From CAZEPJ01 sp964514105 (GTDB lineage Bacteria > Desulfobacterota > Desulfocorpusculales > Desulfocorpusculum), in contig CAZEPJ010000017.1 in assembly GCA_964514105.1 (NCBI GenBank), positions 1-62,746 on the forward strand: a stretch of DNA of 62,746 bases, read 5' to 3'. Position numbers and translations under genes: made by a program. The notes below the pieces were generated by a model, which did no database searches, had not been told where the DNA came from, and saw only the letters and a list, made by a program, of their open reading frames with translations. Of the stretch, positions 17,842-26,753 are shown piece by piece (within the stretch, counting starts at the first letter, position 1; the number at the start of each line of letters is the position of its first letter).

Positions 17842-18489
17842 ATGGAAGGGCCCATCCGCATCCTGCTGGTTCGACACGGGGAGACGGATTGGAATCGGGG
17901 ACATCGATTCCAGGGAAGGAGCGATATCCCCCTCAATGCCAGGGGCATGGCCCAGGCCCAGGCCCTGGCCCTGGCCCTCCGCCACGAGCCGCTGGTCGCC
18001 ATCTACTCCAGTCCCCTGATCCGCGCCCTGGAGACGGCGCGCATCGTGGGGGGGTTCCATCCCCTCGCCCCGCTTCTCACGGATTGGGACCTGGCCGAGA
18101 TGGACCTGGGGGACTTCGACGGCATGGAGGCCGAGACCTGGGCAGCGAGCCACGCCGACTTCATGCGGGCATGGCGGGACAGGCCCTCCCAAGTTCGGAT
18201 GCCCGGGGGGGAGTGCCTGGCAGACGTCCAGAGGCGCGCCCTTGGCGCGCTGGCCCGGGCCGCCGGGCGCCACGCCCCGGGGGAGTGCCTGCTGCTGGCC
18301 AGCCACAACTTCGTCATCCTCACCCTCTTGTGCCGCGCCCTGGAAATCCCCCTGGATCGATTCAGGGAAGTGCGGCAAGGGACCGCCGCCCTCACCCGGT
18401 TGTGTCTGCAGGGCGAGAGACTCTGGGCGGAGCGTGTCGACGACCGTTCCCATCTTCAGGAGGAGGGGTGGGAAAGACGCCATGGTTGA
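17842..18489 (+). CDS. Histidine phosphatase family protein
   Basis: A 215-residue phosphoglycerate-mutase-like phosphatase. The phospho-accepting histidine is in LVRHGETDWN at the N-terminus, the arginine/glutamate pocket follows in YSSPLIRALETA, and the second catalytic His is in LLLASHNFVI. It lacks clues to a substrate such as alpha-ribazole phosphate (CobC) or a sugar phosphate; CobC cannot be excluded in a corrinoid-using organism. It starts 20 bases after the HDAC stop; a GTG overlapping that stop (GTGA) is an alternative start. It overlaps the cyclase gene by eight bases, so the three are likely one operon. Confidence 0.82.
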   Translation: MEGPIRILLVRHGETDWNRGHRFQGRSDIPLNARGMAQAQALALALRHEPLVAIYSSPLIRALETARIVGGFHPLAPLLTDWDLAEMDLGDFDGMEAETWAASHADFMRAWRDRPSQVRMPGGECLADVQRRALGALARAAGRHAPGECLLLASHNFVILTLLCRALEIPLDRFREVRQGTAALTRLCLQGERLWAERVDDRSHLQEEGWERRHG

Positions 18490-20026
18490 GGGACGTATCA
18501 AGGACGGGGATCCGGGCACCGGGGCGGGCTTCCGCCACACGGAAGGCGAGGTCCGCCAGGGGCCCTCCGACGGCGAGGTCGCCGAAGAGCAACGGCTGGC
18601 GCGCAAGGAGTGGCGGCTCTGGAGCCTGGCCATCCTCACCATCCTGTGGCTCACCCTGGGGATCCTGGTGACGCCCCTGGTCCGCTGGCTCGGGGTGGCG
18701 GCCCTGCCCATCGAGAACGAGGCCGGGCTGTCCGTGTACTACCTGGGACTGGTGGTCCTCGTATTCCTCCTGTGCCTCTACCTCCTGCGCTCCTTCCGGG
18801 AGCTGAGCAGGCTGCGCTCCCGCATGCTGGAGAATCGCAGGGAGCTCCGGGGCATGGCCCTATCCCTGGAGACGTTCAGGAGCCTGCTGAAGGTCACGGC
18901 CTCCATCGCCGCAGAGCGGGAGCTGATCTCCCTGCTGGGCCTCATCGCCCGGGAGGCCGTGGACGTGCTGGGCGCCCAGCATTCCTCCCTCATGCTCCTG
19001 GATTCCAGCCGCAGTGTGCTGCGCACCGTGGCCACCGGCGGCCTGGAGGTGGCGGGCGTGCGGCGCGCGCGCGTGCGCCTGGGGGAGGGTGTGGCGGGTT
19101 GGGTCGCCGAGAACCGCAAACCGAGGCTTCTGCAAGGGCCGGTGGACGAGAAGGATTTCCTGGGGTATGAGACCAAGGGGAGGACCATCGTGTCGGCGGC
19201 GTGCGCACCCCTTCTCATCCAGGACCGGATCCTGGGCGTCCTCAACGTCAATCTGCTGGAGGGCGACCGCCGATTCGACGATGAGGCGCTGCGCCTCCTC
19301 ATGCTGTACGCCAACCACGCGGCCGTTGCCATCCGGAACGCGGCCCTCCTGAAGGAATCCCGGGAGAAGGCCAAGATCCGGTCCATCCTCGATGGGTACG
19401 TCTCCCCGGCGGTGGCCAACGTGCTCACGCGCAATCCCAAGGGATGGATGAACGTGGGGGAGATGCGCGACCTGACCGTTCTGTTCGCCGATATCCGCGG
19501 GTTCACCCAAGTGGTCCACCGGCTGGGAGCCCAGCAGACCCGGCTTTTTCTCAATCAGTTCTTCACGGAGATGACGGACATCCTTTTCGAGCACCACGGG
19601 ACCCTGGACAAGTTCATCGGAGACTCGGTGATGGCCTTCTTCGGCGCCCCCCTCCCCATGAACGCCCCGGGGGTGCAGGCGGTCAAGGCCGCCCGAGCCA
19701 TGCTCCGGGCCTTCCGGGAGATCCAGGCCGGGTGGGTCGGGAAGAACCCGGCCCTGGCAGAACTCTCCCTGGGCGTGGGCATCTCCACCGGGCGCCTCTT
19801 CGTGGGAAACGTGGGATCCGCCAAGCGCTTCGATTACACGGTCATCGGCCAGGAGGTCAACGTGGCCAAGCGGCTTTGCGACATGGCCCAGGGCGGGCAG
19901 ATCCTGCTGTGCGAGGCCACCCGCAGGACCCTGCCGGCCGGGGTCCCCATGCACGACGTGGGGCAGATCCAGTTCAAGGGGCTGGCGCGTTCGGTGCAGG
20001 TGTTCCAGGTGATCGATTTTGGATGA
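18482..20026 (+). CDS. GAF-domain adenylate/guanylate cyclase (class III), membrane-anchored
   Basis: A 514-residue signalling enzyme. Two membrane helices (about 46-70 and 86-104) lead through a short coiled region to a GAF sensor domain (about 135-295). The class III cyclase domain (about 325-500) has LTVLFADIRGFT with metal ligand D337 and LDKFIGDSVMAFFG with D381 and the adenine-selecting lysine. VGISTGRLFVGNVGS is the second half of the active site. It should make cAMP in the cytoplasm in response to a ligand bound by GAF or sensed near the membrane. The start overlaps the phosphatase stop by eight bases, with GGAGGAGGGGTGGG upstream. No CRP-like receptor is present in the window. Confidence 0.9.
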   Translation: MVEGRIKDGDPGTGAGFRHTEGEVRQGPSDGEVAEEQRLARKEWRLWSLAILTILWLTLGILVTPLVRWLGVAALPIENEAGLSVYYLGLVVLVFLLCLYLLRSFRELSRLRSRMLENRRELRGMALSLETFRSLLKVTASIAAERELISLLGLIAREAVDVLGAQHSSLMLLDSSRSVLRTVATGGLEVAGVRRARVRLGEGVAGWVAENRKPRLLQGPVDEKDFLGYETKGRTIVSAACAPLLIQDRILGVLNVNLLEGDRRFDDEALRLLMLYANHAAVAIRNAALLKESREKAKIRSILDGYVSPAVANVLTRNPKGWMNVGEMRDLTVLFADIRGFTQVVHRLGAQQTRLFLNQFFTEMTDILFEHHGTLDKFIGDSVMAFFGAPLPMNAPGVQAVKAARAMLRAFREIQAGWVGKNPALAELSLGVGISTGRLFVGNVGSAKRFDYTVIGQEVNVAKRLCDMAQGGQILLCEATRRTLPAGVPMHDVGQIQFKGLARSVQVFQVIDFG

Positions 20027-20073
20027 GAAACCGCCGCCTCGGGGGGCGGGCAAACGGATCAGGGAGGTGCGAC

Positions 20074-20535
20074 GTGCCCGATATCGAACGACTCATCTCT
20101 CCGTGCGGTCTTCACTGCGGGGTCTGTCCCATGTTCCAGGCGGGGCGGGATCCGCAGCTGGCCGAGCGCATCGCGCGCCAGCTCGATGCCCCGGTGGAGT
20201 CGGTTCCCTGCGCGGGGTGCCGCCCGGCCCGGGGACGTCCCTCGGTGATGGCGGGCAGGGCCTGCGCGACCTATGTCTGCCTGGAGGGCAGGGGGCTCAC
20301 GTCCTGCAGCGACTGCCCGGATTTCCCATGCGACAAGCTGGCCCCGTGCGCCCACCAGGCCGACCGCCTGCCCCACAACACCAAGCTCTACAACCTCCTG
20401 CTCATCCGCAAGGAAGGCGTCGAGCGGTTCGCCGAGCGCGCGGCCGAGCGTAACCGCCAGTATTTCAAGGGGGTCAAGCGGGACGGCGGGGCCCCCATCG
20501 AGATCCCCGTCAAGTTCGGGAAGGGCTCCGGGTGA
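20074..20535 (+). CDS. DUF3795 cysteine-rich protein
   Basis: A 153-residue cytoplasmic protein with many cysteines in paired spacing: ISPCGLHCGVCP at the start, then CAGCRP, CATYVC, CSDCPDFPCDKLAPC. This is the DUF3795 pattern, thought to bind zinc or Fe-S; function unknown. The GTG start has AGGGAGG seven bases upstream. It lies 47 bases after the cyclase stop and probably ends that operon. Confidence 0.8.
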   Translation: MPDIERLISPCGLHCGVCPMFQAGRDPQLAERIARQLDAPVESVPCAGCRPARGRPSVMAGRACATYVCLEGRGLTSCSDCPDFPCDKLAPCAHQADRLPHNTKLYNLLLIRKEGVERFAERAAERNRQYFKGVKRDGGAPIEIPVKFGKGSG

Positions 20536-20577
20536 CGGGGCGTCCGCGCGGGGAGGCGGTGGGCGCGCCCAGGCCGA

Positions 20578-20606
20578 TTGACCCGGGGGTCGGCGCGGTC
20601 TAGTAT
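20578..20606 (+). promoter_or_regulatory. Sigma-70-type promoter for thrC
   Basis: TTGACC (20578-20583), a 17-base spacer and TAGTAT (20601-20606) precede the thrC ATG by 66 bases. Both elements match five of six consensus bases with ideal spacing. Confidence 0.7.
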
Positions 20607-20672
20607 GTCTGCGAGGGACGGTGCTGGTGGGCCCGTCCCTCGCTGCGCTTTCCATGGGTGTCGGAGGCCGGG

Positions 20673-22025
20673 ATGGAGCCTGTCCGCTACTACAGCACCA
20701 ATGATGCGTCCCCGGTGGTGGGCTTCAGGGAGGCCCTCTTCCAGGGGCAGCCGCCCGACGGCGGGCTCTACATGCCGACCCGCATCCCGACGCTGTCCCC
20801 GGATGAGATCTGGGGGCTCAGGAGACGCCCGTACCCCGAGGTGGCCTTTGCGGCCATCGGCCGGTTCATGGCCGGCGAGATCCCGGAGGAGGACCTCTGG
20901 GGAATCACCCGGGACGCGTACAACTTCCCCGTGCCCCTCCAACGGGTCACCGCGCGGCAGTATCTGATCCGCCTGGACCAGGGACCGACGGCCTCCTTCA
21001 AGGACTTCGCCGCCCGCTTCATGGCCAGGGTCATGCAGTTCTTCGCGGCCCGGGACCAGGGGAGGCGCATCATCCTGGTGGCCACCTCGGGCGACACCGG
21101 CAGCGCCATCGCCAACGCATTTCACAACCTGGAGGGACTCACCATCGTGGTCCTGTATCCGAGAGACGAGGTGAGCCTCCGCCAGGCCAAGCAGATGAAC
21201 AGCCTGGGGGGAAATGTGGTGGCCGTGGCCGCCGGGACCAAGTTCGACGCGCTCCAGGCCATGGCCATGCGAGCCTTCGAAGACGACGATTTGCGAGGGC
21301 TTCGGCTCACGTCTGCCAACTCCATCAACTGGGGTCGCCTCATGCCCCAGGTGGGCTACCACCTGTACGCGTACACCGCCCTGGCGGAGCACCCCGGCGA
21401 GAGGATCGTGGACTCGGTGGCTTCGGGCAACTTCGGGAACGTCACGGCCGATTTCATCGCGCGCCGCATGGGCAAACCCACGGAACGGATCATCGTGGCC
21501 ACCAACGAGAACGACGAGTTTCCGGCCTTCTTGGAGACGGGGATCTACCGGCCCGTCCGTCCCTCCCGGGCCTGCCTGTCCAACGCCATGAACGTGGGGA
21601 ATCCAAGCAACCTGAGGCGCCTGTTCGACCTGTACGGGGGGCGGGTGGACCGGGACGGCGTGGTGCGGCGCATGCCGGATATGGAGAGCCTCCGGCGGGA
21701 CGCGGCGGCCATCTCGGTGTCGGATCACATGACGCGGCTGACCATCCAGGAGGCCTACGAGCGGCACGGGGTCATCCTGGAGCCCCACGGCGCCGTGGCG
21801 TGGGCCGCCCTCAAACGGTACCTGGGGCATCGTGCCGACGAGCCCCTGGCCGTGGCCACTGAGACCGCCCATCCGGCCAAGTTCCCCGAGGTCCTGGAGG
21901 AGCTGGGCGTGAGCATCCCCCTCCCCCCCAGCATGGCGGGCTTGGACGCCAGGGCGTCCCATGTAGTCGAGATCGCCGGGAAGTACGAAGAGCTGAAGGA
22001 ACTGCTCCTGGGCCTGGGGCGCTGA
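20673..22025 (+). CDS. thrC: Threonine synthase
   Basis: A 450-residue PLP enzyme that converts O-phosphohomoserine to threonine. The N-terminal YYSTNDASPVVGFREAL is typical of the longer (fungal/proteobacterial) ThrC class. The PLP lysine lies in PTASFKDFAAR (K110). VATSGDTGSAIANAF is the phosphate loop, followed by LYPRDEVSLRQAKQM and SANSINWGRLMPQ. Length is normal. The ATG follows GGAGGCC; a GTG five codons upstream is possible. It is monocistronic with its own promoter and converges with the MBL gene across 21 bases. Confidence 0.95.
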   Translation: MEPVRYYSTNDASPVVGFREALFQGQPPDGGLYMPTRIPTLSPDEIWGLRRRPYPEVAFAAIGRFMAGEIPEEDLWGITRDAYNFPVPLQRVTARQYLIRLDQGPTASFKDFAARFMARVMQFFAARDQGRRIILVATSGDTGSAIANAFHNLEGLTIVVLYPRDEVSLRQAKQMNSLGGNVVAVAAGTKFDALQAMAMRAFEDDDLRGLRLTSANSINWGRLMPQVGYHLYAYTALAEHPGERIVDSVASGNFGNVTADFIARRMGKPTERIIVATNENDEFPAFLETGIYRPVRPSRACLSNAMNVGNPSNLRRLFDLYGGRVDRDGVVRRMPDMESLRRDAAAISVSDHMTRLTIQEAYERHGVILEPHGAVAWAALKRYLGHRADEPLAVATETAHPAKFPEVLEELGVSIPLPPSMAGLDARASHVVEIAGKYEELKELLLGLGR

Positions 22026-22046
22026 ACGTCCCCGGGGCGGCCGGGT

Positions 22047-22895
22047 TCAGAGCGACCAGCGGTCCCCTTCCCGGGCGCCCTCCACGATCAGCCCCTGGCC
22101 TCCCCGGACCCAGGCATGTTCCCGGGCGGCGTCGACCATGGCATCCACCTGGGCGTCGCTGCGCTCGGGGTCGTGGTGGGTGAGCAGGAGCCGTTCGACG
22201 CCCGCCTCCAGGGCCAGATCCACCGCCGCGTTGCAGTCCGAGTGCCCCCATCCCCGCTTGATCGCCATCTCCTCGGAACGATACTGGGCATCGTGGATGA
22301 GCAGCTGGGCCCCCCGGCAGAACCGGGCGTAATCCTCCGGGGCTCGGCCGACCCACGCATCCGATCTCAGCTCGTTGTCCGTGAGAAAGACCAGGCTGCT
22401 TCCCCCCTCGCGGATCCGGAAGCCCATGCCCCCTTGGGGGTGTTGCAGTTCTATGCCCTGCACGACGGCCGCGCCAACCTCCAGGGGGCCGGAGCCCAGT
22501 GCGCCCAACGGCTCGATGCGGGCCGGAAGCTCCTCGAATGCGACGGGAAAGACGCCGTCCACCATGCCGTTGTTCAAGGTGAGCTGGATCCCGCGCAGGG
22601 CCCTGGCGCAACCGTCCAGGTGGATGCGGGTGCCCCTCCGGTAGATGGGCAGGAAAAAGGGAAAGCCCATGATGTGGTCCCAGTGGATGTGGGAGATGAG
22701 GAGATGGAACTCCACGGGGTCCCCGGCGGCCATGAGGACGTTGCCCAGGCGGCGAATGCCCGTGCCTGCGTCGATGACGATGCGGTGGCCCCGGGACAGG
22801 ATCACCTCCACGCACGTGGTGTTGCCGCCGTAGCCCGCCGTCTCCGCCCCGGGGGCGGCAATGGAGCCCCGGGTCCCCCAAAGCCGGACATGCAT
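22047..22895 (-). CDS. MBL-fold metallohydrolase
   Basis: A 282-residue metallo-beta-lactamase-fold protein with LWGTRGS at the start, the metal site SHIHWDHIMG (H-x-H-x-D-H), a later HDAQYRSEEM and LLLTHHDPERSD. The layout resembles RNase Z/PhnP-like phosphodiesterases and cyclic-nucleotide phosphodiesterase-like MBL proteins. It lies 34 bases downstream of the FHA-GAF-HD-GYP gene on the same strand, so the pair is probably one transcript, which hints at a role in nucleotide signalling. The exact substrate cannot be called. Confidence 0.85.
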   Translation of the reverse strand: MHVRLWGTRGSIAAPGAETAGYGGNTTCVEVILSRGHRIVIDAGTGIRRLGNVLMAAGDPVEFHLLISHIHWDHIMGFPFFLPIYRRGTRIHLDGCARALRGIQLTLNNGMVDGVFPVAFEELPARIEPLGALGSGPLEVGAAVVQGIELQHPQGGMGFRIREGGSSLVFLTDNELRSDAWVGRAPEDYARFCRGAQLLIHDAQYRSEEMAIKRGWGHSDCNAAVDLALEAGVERLLLTHHDPERSDAQVDAMVDAAREHAWVRGGQGLIVEGAREGDRWSL

Positions 22896-22929
22896 CAGCG
22901 CCCCCCCCAGTCAACGACGGGCGCAGGGG

Positions 22930-24615
22930 TCACACCAGATCCCCCTTCCATTCGCCATCCTCTCTGTGAATCAGGCTTTCCTTGGAGCAGACCGGGCATT
23001 CCAGGATCACTCCCTCCTTGGGCTCTTCTCCCATGGGGATATGGGTGCTGCAGAACGGGCACTGGATGGACTTCTCCCCCTTGGCGAAGTCCTGAAGGAT
23101 GGCCGCGATGCTTCCCTTGTGCCACAGGCTCACGAAGGAATCCACAACGGCGGGGTCGAACTGCTTCTCGCGGTTTCTCCAGATCTCCTTGACGGCCTCC
23201 TCGGGGGGGCGGCTCGCCCGGTAGGGCCGGTGGCTGGTCATGGCATCGAAGGCATCGCACACGGCCAGGAGCCTGCCCTCCTGCGGGACGTCCTCCCCCT
23301 TGAGCCTGAACGGATAGCCCCTGCCGTCCCACCGCTCCTGATGGAAGAGGACATAGGGGATCACGGGCTTGAGGAACTCGATGTCCTTGAGGATCCGGGC
23401 CCCGTGCTCGGGGTGCAGCTGCATCTTCTGGTACTCCTCCGGGGTCAGCGGGCCCACCTTCCGCAGGATGGCGTCCTCCACGGCGATCTTGCCGATGTCG
23501 TGAAGGATCCCGCCCATCTCGGCGTGACGGCGCTGCTCGGCGGGCCAGTCCATCTGCTCCACCATGGCCGTGGCGATGCGGGTGACCCGCCAGGTGTGCC
23601 CCACCGTGTAGTGATCCCTGGCCTCGATGGCGTTGGCCAGCACCTGGAGGGTATCGACATAGGCCTGTCCCAGCTTCTTGAAATACTGGATGTTCCGGAT
23701 CTGCACCGCGGCGGGCGCCGCCATGGCCGTGAGCAGTTGCAGATCCGCCTCCTCGAAGGCCGACGCCGCCCCCAGGGCGTCCAGGTAGATCATGCCCAGG
23801 GTCTCCCCGCCGTGGGCCAGGGGGACGCACAGGGCGGCCCGGACGCCCTGCTCCACAATGCTCTCGCTGAGCTGAAACCGGCGATCCATCTGGGCGTCGT
23901 CCACCAGGACCCCGAAGCCCTCGTCCAGGACCTGCCGCACGATGGCGTGGCTCACCAGGATGTCGCTCTGGGCGGCATGTCCGGTGCGGGCCAGGGAGTA
24001 CTTGACCTTGAGTTCGTCCGTGTGGGGGTCCACCTGGAGGATGACGCCGCGGTCCGCGGGGAGGATGTACAGGAGCTGCTCCAGGGTCCGGAGGAAGACC
24101 CCGTCCAGATCCATCTCGCTGCTCAGCATGATGTTGGCCTGGTACAGGGTCTGCAGGCGAGAGAGATGGGCCTGCAGGGCGGCTTCTTGCAGAGGGCCGG
24201 GCGGCGGGACCGACAGGGCGCCTCCCGGCTTGGCCGGCGTCCGGAAGCGCACCTGGGTCAACGCCTCGGGGGCGATGGAGACGGCCGATTCCTCCTTGGC
24301 GCTGGGCGGCTCCAGCGACACACCCTCCAGCAGCTCCATCCGGACAGTCCCCAGGCGGATCTCGTCCCCGGGGCGCAACTGCGCCTCGGACACGCGCTGG
24401 CCGTTGACCCACGTCCCGTTGCGGCTCCCCAAATCCCGCAGCAGGGCCCAGGAGTCCCCCCCCTCGACGATGGCGTGGAAACGCGACACCTGCTTGTCCG
24501 TGAGCTGAAGGTCGTTGCTCGGATGGCGGCCGATGCGAAAGGGGCCGCGAAGGATGTAACGGGAACCCTGGAACAGGCCGGACTTGACGAGCAGCGCCGG
24601 ATAAGCCAACTCCAC
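22930..24615 (-). CDS. FHA-GAF-HD-GYP signalling protein with C-terminal zinc ribbon
   Basis: A 561-residue cytoplasmic protein. Residues ~20-95 are an FHA phosphothreonine-binding domain (FRIGRHPSNDLQL, SRFHAIVE, SRNGTWVNG). A GAF domain covers ~155-310. The HD-GYP domain (~320-500) has H372-D373 in LHDIGK and GRGYP at 431-435, so it should degrade cyclic di-GMP. The tail carries CPFC (519-522) and CPVC (540-543), a zinc ribbon that is not usual for the class. The start is uncertain: a GTG at 24615 or the TTG two codons on, which has better spacing to GGGAGG. FHA suggests Ser/Thr-kinase input, but no kinase is in the window. Confidence 0.88.
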   Translation of the reverse strand: MELAYPALLVKSGLFQGSRYILRGPFRIGRHPSNDLQLTDKQVSRFHAIVEGGDSWALLRDLGSRNGTWVNGQRVSEAQLRPGDEIRLGTVRMELLEGVSLEPPSAKEESAVSIAPEALTQVRFRTPAKPGGALSVPPPGPLQEAALQAHLSRLQTLYQANIMLSSEMDLDGVFLRTLEQLLYILPADRGVILQVDPHTDELKVKYSLARTGHAAQSDILVSHAIVRQVLDEGFGVLVDDAQMDRRFQLSESIVEQGVRAALCVPLAHGGETLGMIYLDALGAASAFEEADLQLLTAMAAPAAVQIRNIQYFKKLGQAYVDTLQVLANAIEARDHYTVGHTWRVTRIATAMVEQMDWPAEQRRHAEMGGILHDIGKIAVEDAILRKVGPLTPEEYQKMQLHPEHGARILKDIEFLKPVIPYVLFHQERWDGRGYPFRLKGEDVPQEGRLLAVCDAFDAMTSHRPYRASRPPEEAVKEIWRNREKQFDPAVVDSFVSLWHKGSIAAILQDFAKGEKSIQCPFCSTHIPMGEEPKEGVILECPVCSKESLIHREDGEWKGDLV

Positions 24616-24686
24616 CTCCCGACCCGACTTTCCGGGCAGAATATCCGGTTCCCGGCCCGTTGTAAAGACAAACCCACGCGGCGCGC

Positions 24687-24715
24687 TTGAGGACCGGGGG
24701 CAAATCCCCTATAGT
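24687..24715 (+). promoter_or_regulatory. Sigma-70-type promoter for acyl-CoA hydrolase/GNAT gene
   Basis: TTGAGG (24687-24692), a 17-base spacer and TATAGT (24710-24715) lie about 92 bases before the GTG start. The -10 matches five of six, the -35 four of six. Confidence 0.65.
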
Positions 24716-24806
24716 CTGGAGGGGCCTGCGGCCCCCGCGGGGCAGGGAGGATCTTCCGAGGGACCGGGAGTGACCCCACTTTGCCGGGAAAGCGAGGTGG
24801 TTTGCG

Positions 24807-26753
24807 GTGGCCATCCGATGGGCGGCCCAGTACGCCCAGAAGAAAGTGAGCGTGGACAGGGCGCTGCAGTCGGTGAGACGCGGGGCCAAGGTCTTCCTGG
24901 GGACGGCCTGCGCCGAGCCGCAGCACCTGGTGCAGGGGCTTATCGAGCGGGCGGACCGGTTCCAGGACGTTCAGCTCATGCACTTCATCACCCTGGGCAA
25001 CGTGCCGTACATGGACAAGCGGTTCGACAGCCGCTTCCGGCACAACGCCTTCTTCGTCGGCCCCAACACCCGGGACGCCATCAACCAGGGGCGGGCGGAC
25101 TACACGCCGGTCTTCATTTCGGAGATCGCGGGGCTCCTGCGCCGGAGAATCGTGCCCGTGGATGTGGCCCTGGTCCAGACCTCACCGCCCGACCTCCACG
25201 GGTTTCTGAGCCTGGGGATCTCCGTGGACATCGTCAAGGCCGCGGTGGAGTCCGCGTCGGTCGTCATCGCCCAGGTGAACCGGCACATGCCCAGGACCCT
25301 CGGGGACACCTTCATTCCGCTGACCAAGGTGGACTGGGTCGTGGAGCATGACGAGCCTCTGGTGGAGTTCCAGTATCCCGAGGCCGGGGAGGCGGGGGAG
25401 CGCATCGCCAGGCAGGTGGCCAAGCTCGTCAACGATGGGGACACCATCCACGTCGGGTTCGGCCACATCCCGTACAGCGTGCTTGGGTTTCTCAGGGGCA
25501 AGAGGGATCTGGGGGTGCACACGGAGGTGGTGTCCGATGCCTTCATCGACCTCATCGAGGAGGGGGTCGTCACGGGAGAGCGCAAGAGCCTGCACGCGGG
25601 CCAGGTGGTCTGCAGCTTCTGCATCGGGACCCAGGCCATGTACCACTATGTGCGGGAGAATCCCATGTTCCAGTTCTTCCCCGCCGAGTACGTGTACAAT
25701 CCCCTGGTCATCGCCCGCAACCACCGCATGGTCTCGGTGGTGGGGGCTCAGGAGGTGGATCTGAGCGGCCAGGTCTGCTCCGAGTCGCGGGGGTTCCACT
25801 TCTACAGCGGCATCGGAGGGCGGCTGGATTTCGTGCGGGGGGCCGCCATGTCCGAGGGAGGGCGCTCCATCGTGACGGTCCCGTCGACCTCGGTGGACGG
25901 AAGCCAGTCGCGCATCGTGCCGTACCTTCAGGAAGGCGCCGGCGTGGTGGCCACCCGGGGGGACGTCAAGTACGTGGTCACCGAGTACGGCATCGCCTAT
26001 CTCCACGGCAAGTCCATCCGGGAGCGGGCCATGGCCCTGATCAGCATCGCCCACCCCAAGTTCCGGCAGGAGCTGCTGGAGGAGGCCAAGCGCCGCGCGT
26101 ACGTGTATCCGGACCAGATCCTCATCCAGACGGCGGGACGCGAATACCCCGAGGAGGCCGAGAGCCGGGAGACACTCAGGGACGGGACCGGCGTCACCAT
26201 CCGCCCCATCCGCCCGACGGACGAACCGCTGCTCCAGGATTTCTTCTACTCCCACTCGGAGGAGACCATCTACCGGCGCTACTTCAGGGCGGTGCGCGCC
26301 ATGCCCCACTCCACGGCACAGACCCTGGTGAACCTGGACTATGGGGAGCGGATGGCCTTCGTGGCCACGCTGGGTGAGATCGGGCTGGAGCGGATCATCG
26401 GGGTGGGCCGGTACGCGGCGGAGAAGGATCAACCCGGCATGGTGGAGGTGGCTTATACGGTGCACGACGATTACCAGGGCCTGGGCGTCGGCACGCTGCT
26501 CCAGAAGCGGGTGGAGGACTACGCCCGCCGCATGGGGTTCAAGGGCGTCTCCGGCTACCTGATCCAGGACAACCTGCCCATGGTCAAGGTCTTTGCCCGG
26601 CCCGGGAAGTACCATCGTGAGCGCGTGGAAGGGGGCATCCTGCGGGTCTGGCGCTGCTTCGATGAGGTCCCGGAGGGAGGCTCGACAGAGGCCCCGCAGG
26701 GGCCCCAGGGGGATCGCCCCCCCCGAGATCAACGGCCGGAGGATGCGTCATGA
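24807..26753 (+). CDS. Acetyl-CoA hydrolase/transferase fused to GNAT acetyltransferase
   Basis: A 648-residue fusion. Residues ~10-450 are a class I CoA-transferase/acetyl-CoA hydrolase: FLGTACAEPQHLV at the start, DTIHVGFGHIPY, and the C-terminal GGRSIVTVPSTS, GDVKYVVTEYGIAYL and ALISIAHPKFR. Residues ~475-620 form a GNAT domain (VTIRPIRPTDEPLLQDFFYSHSEE, then the acetyl-CoA loop DDYQGLGVGTLL). The combination is known in related bacteria: the first half would move or release CoA from short acyl-CoAs, the second may acetylate a protein or small molecule. The GTG start follows GAGGTGG. It is coupled by ATGA to the next gene. Confidence 0.88.
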   Translation: MAIRWAAQYAQKKVSVDRALQSVRRGAKVFLGTACAEPQHLVQGLIERADRFQDVQLMHFITLGNVPYMDKRFDSRFRHNAFFVGPNTRDAINQGRADYTPVFISEIAGLLRRRIVPVDVALVQTSPPDLHGFLSLGISVDIVKAAVESASVVIAQVNRHMPRTLGDTFIPLTKVDWVVEHDEPLVEFQYPEAGEAGERIARQVAKLVNDGDTIHVGFGHIPYSVLGFLRGKRDLGVHTEVVSDAFIDLIEEGVVTGERKSLHAGQVVCSFCIGTQAMYHYVRENPMFQFFPAEYVYNPLVIARNHRMVSVVGAQEVDLSGQVCSESRGFHFYSGIGGRLDFVRGAAMSEGGRSIVTVPSTSVDGSQSRIVPYLQEGAGVVATRGDVKYVVTEYGIAYLHGKSIRERAMALISIAHPKFRQELLEEAKRRAYVYPDQILIQTAGREYPEEAESRETLRDGTGVTIRPIRPTDEPLLQDFFYSHSEETIYRRYFRAVRAMPHSTAQTLVNLDYGERMAFVATLGEIGLERIIGVGRYAAEKDQPGMVEVAYTVHDDYQGLGVGTLLQKRVEDYARRMGFKGVSGYLIQDNLPMVKVFARPGKYHRERVEGGILRVWRCFDEVPEGGSTEAPQGPQGDRPPRDQRPEDAS

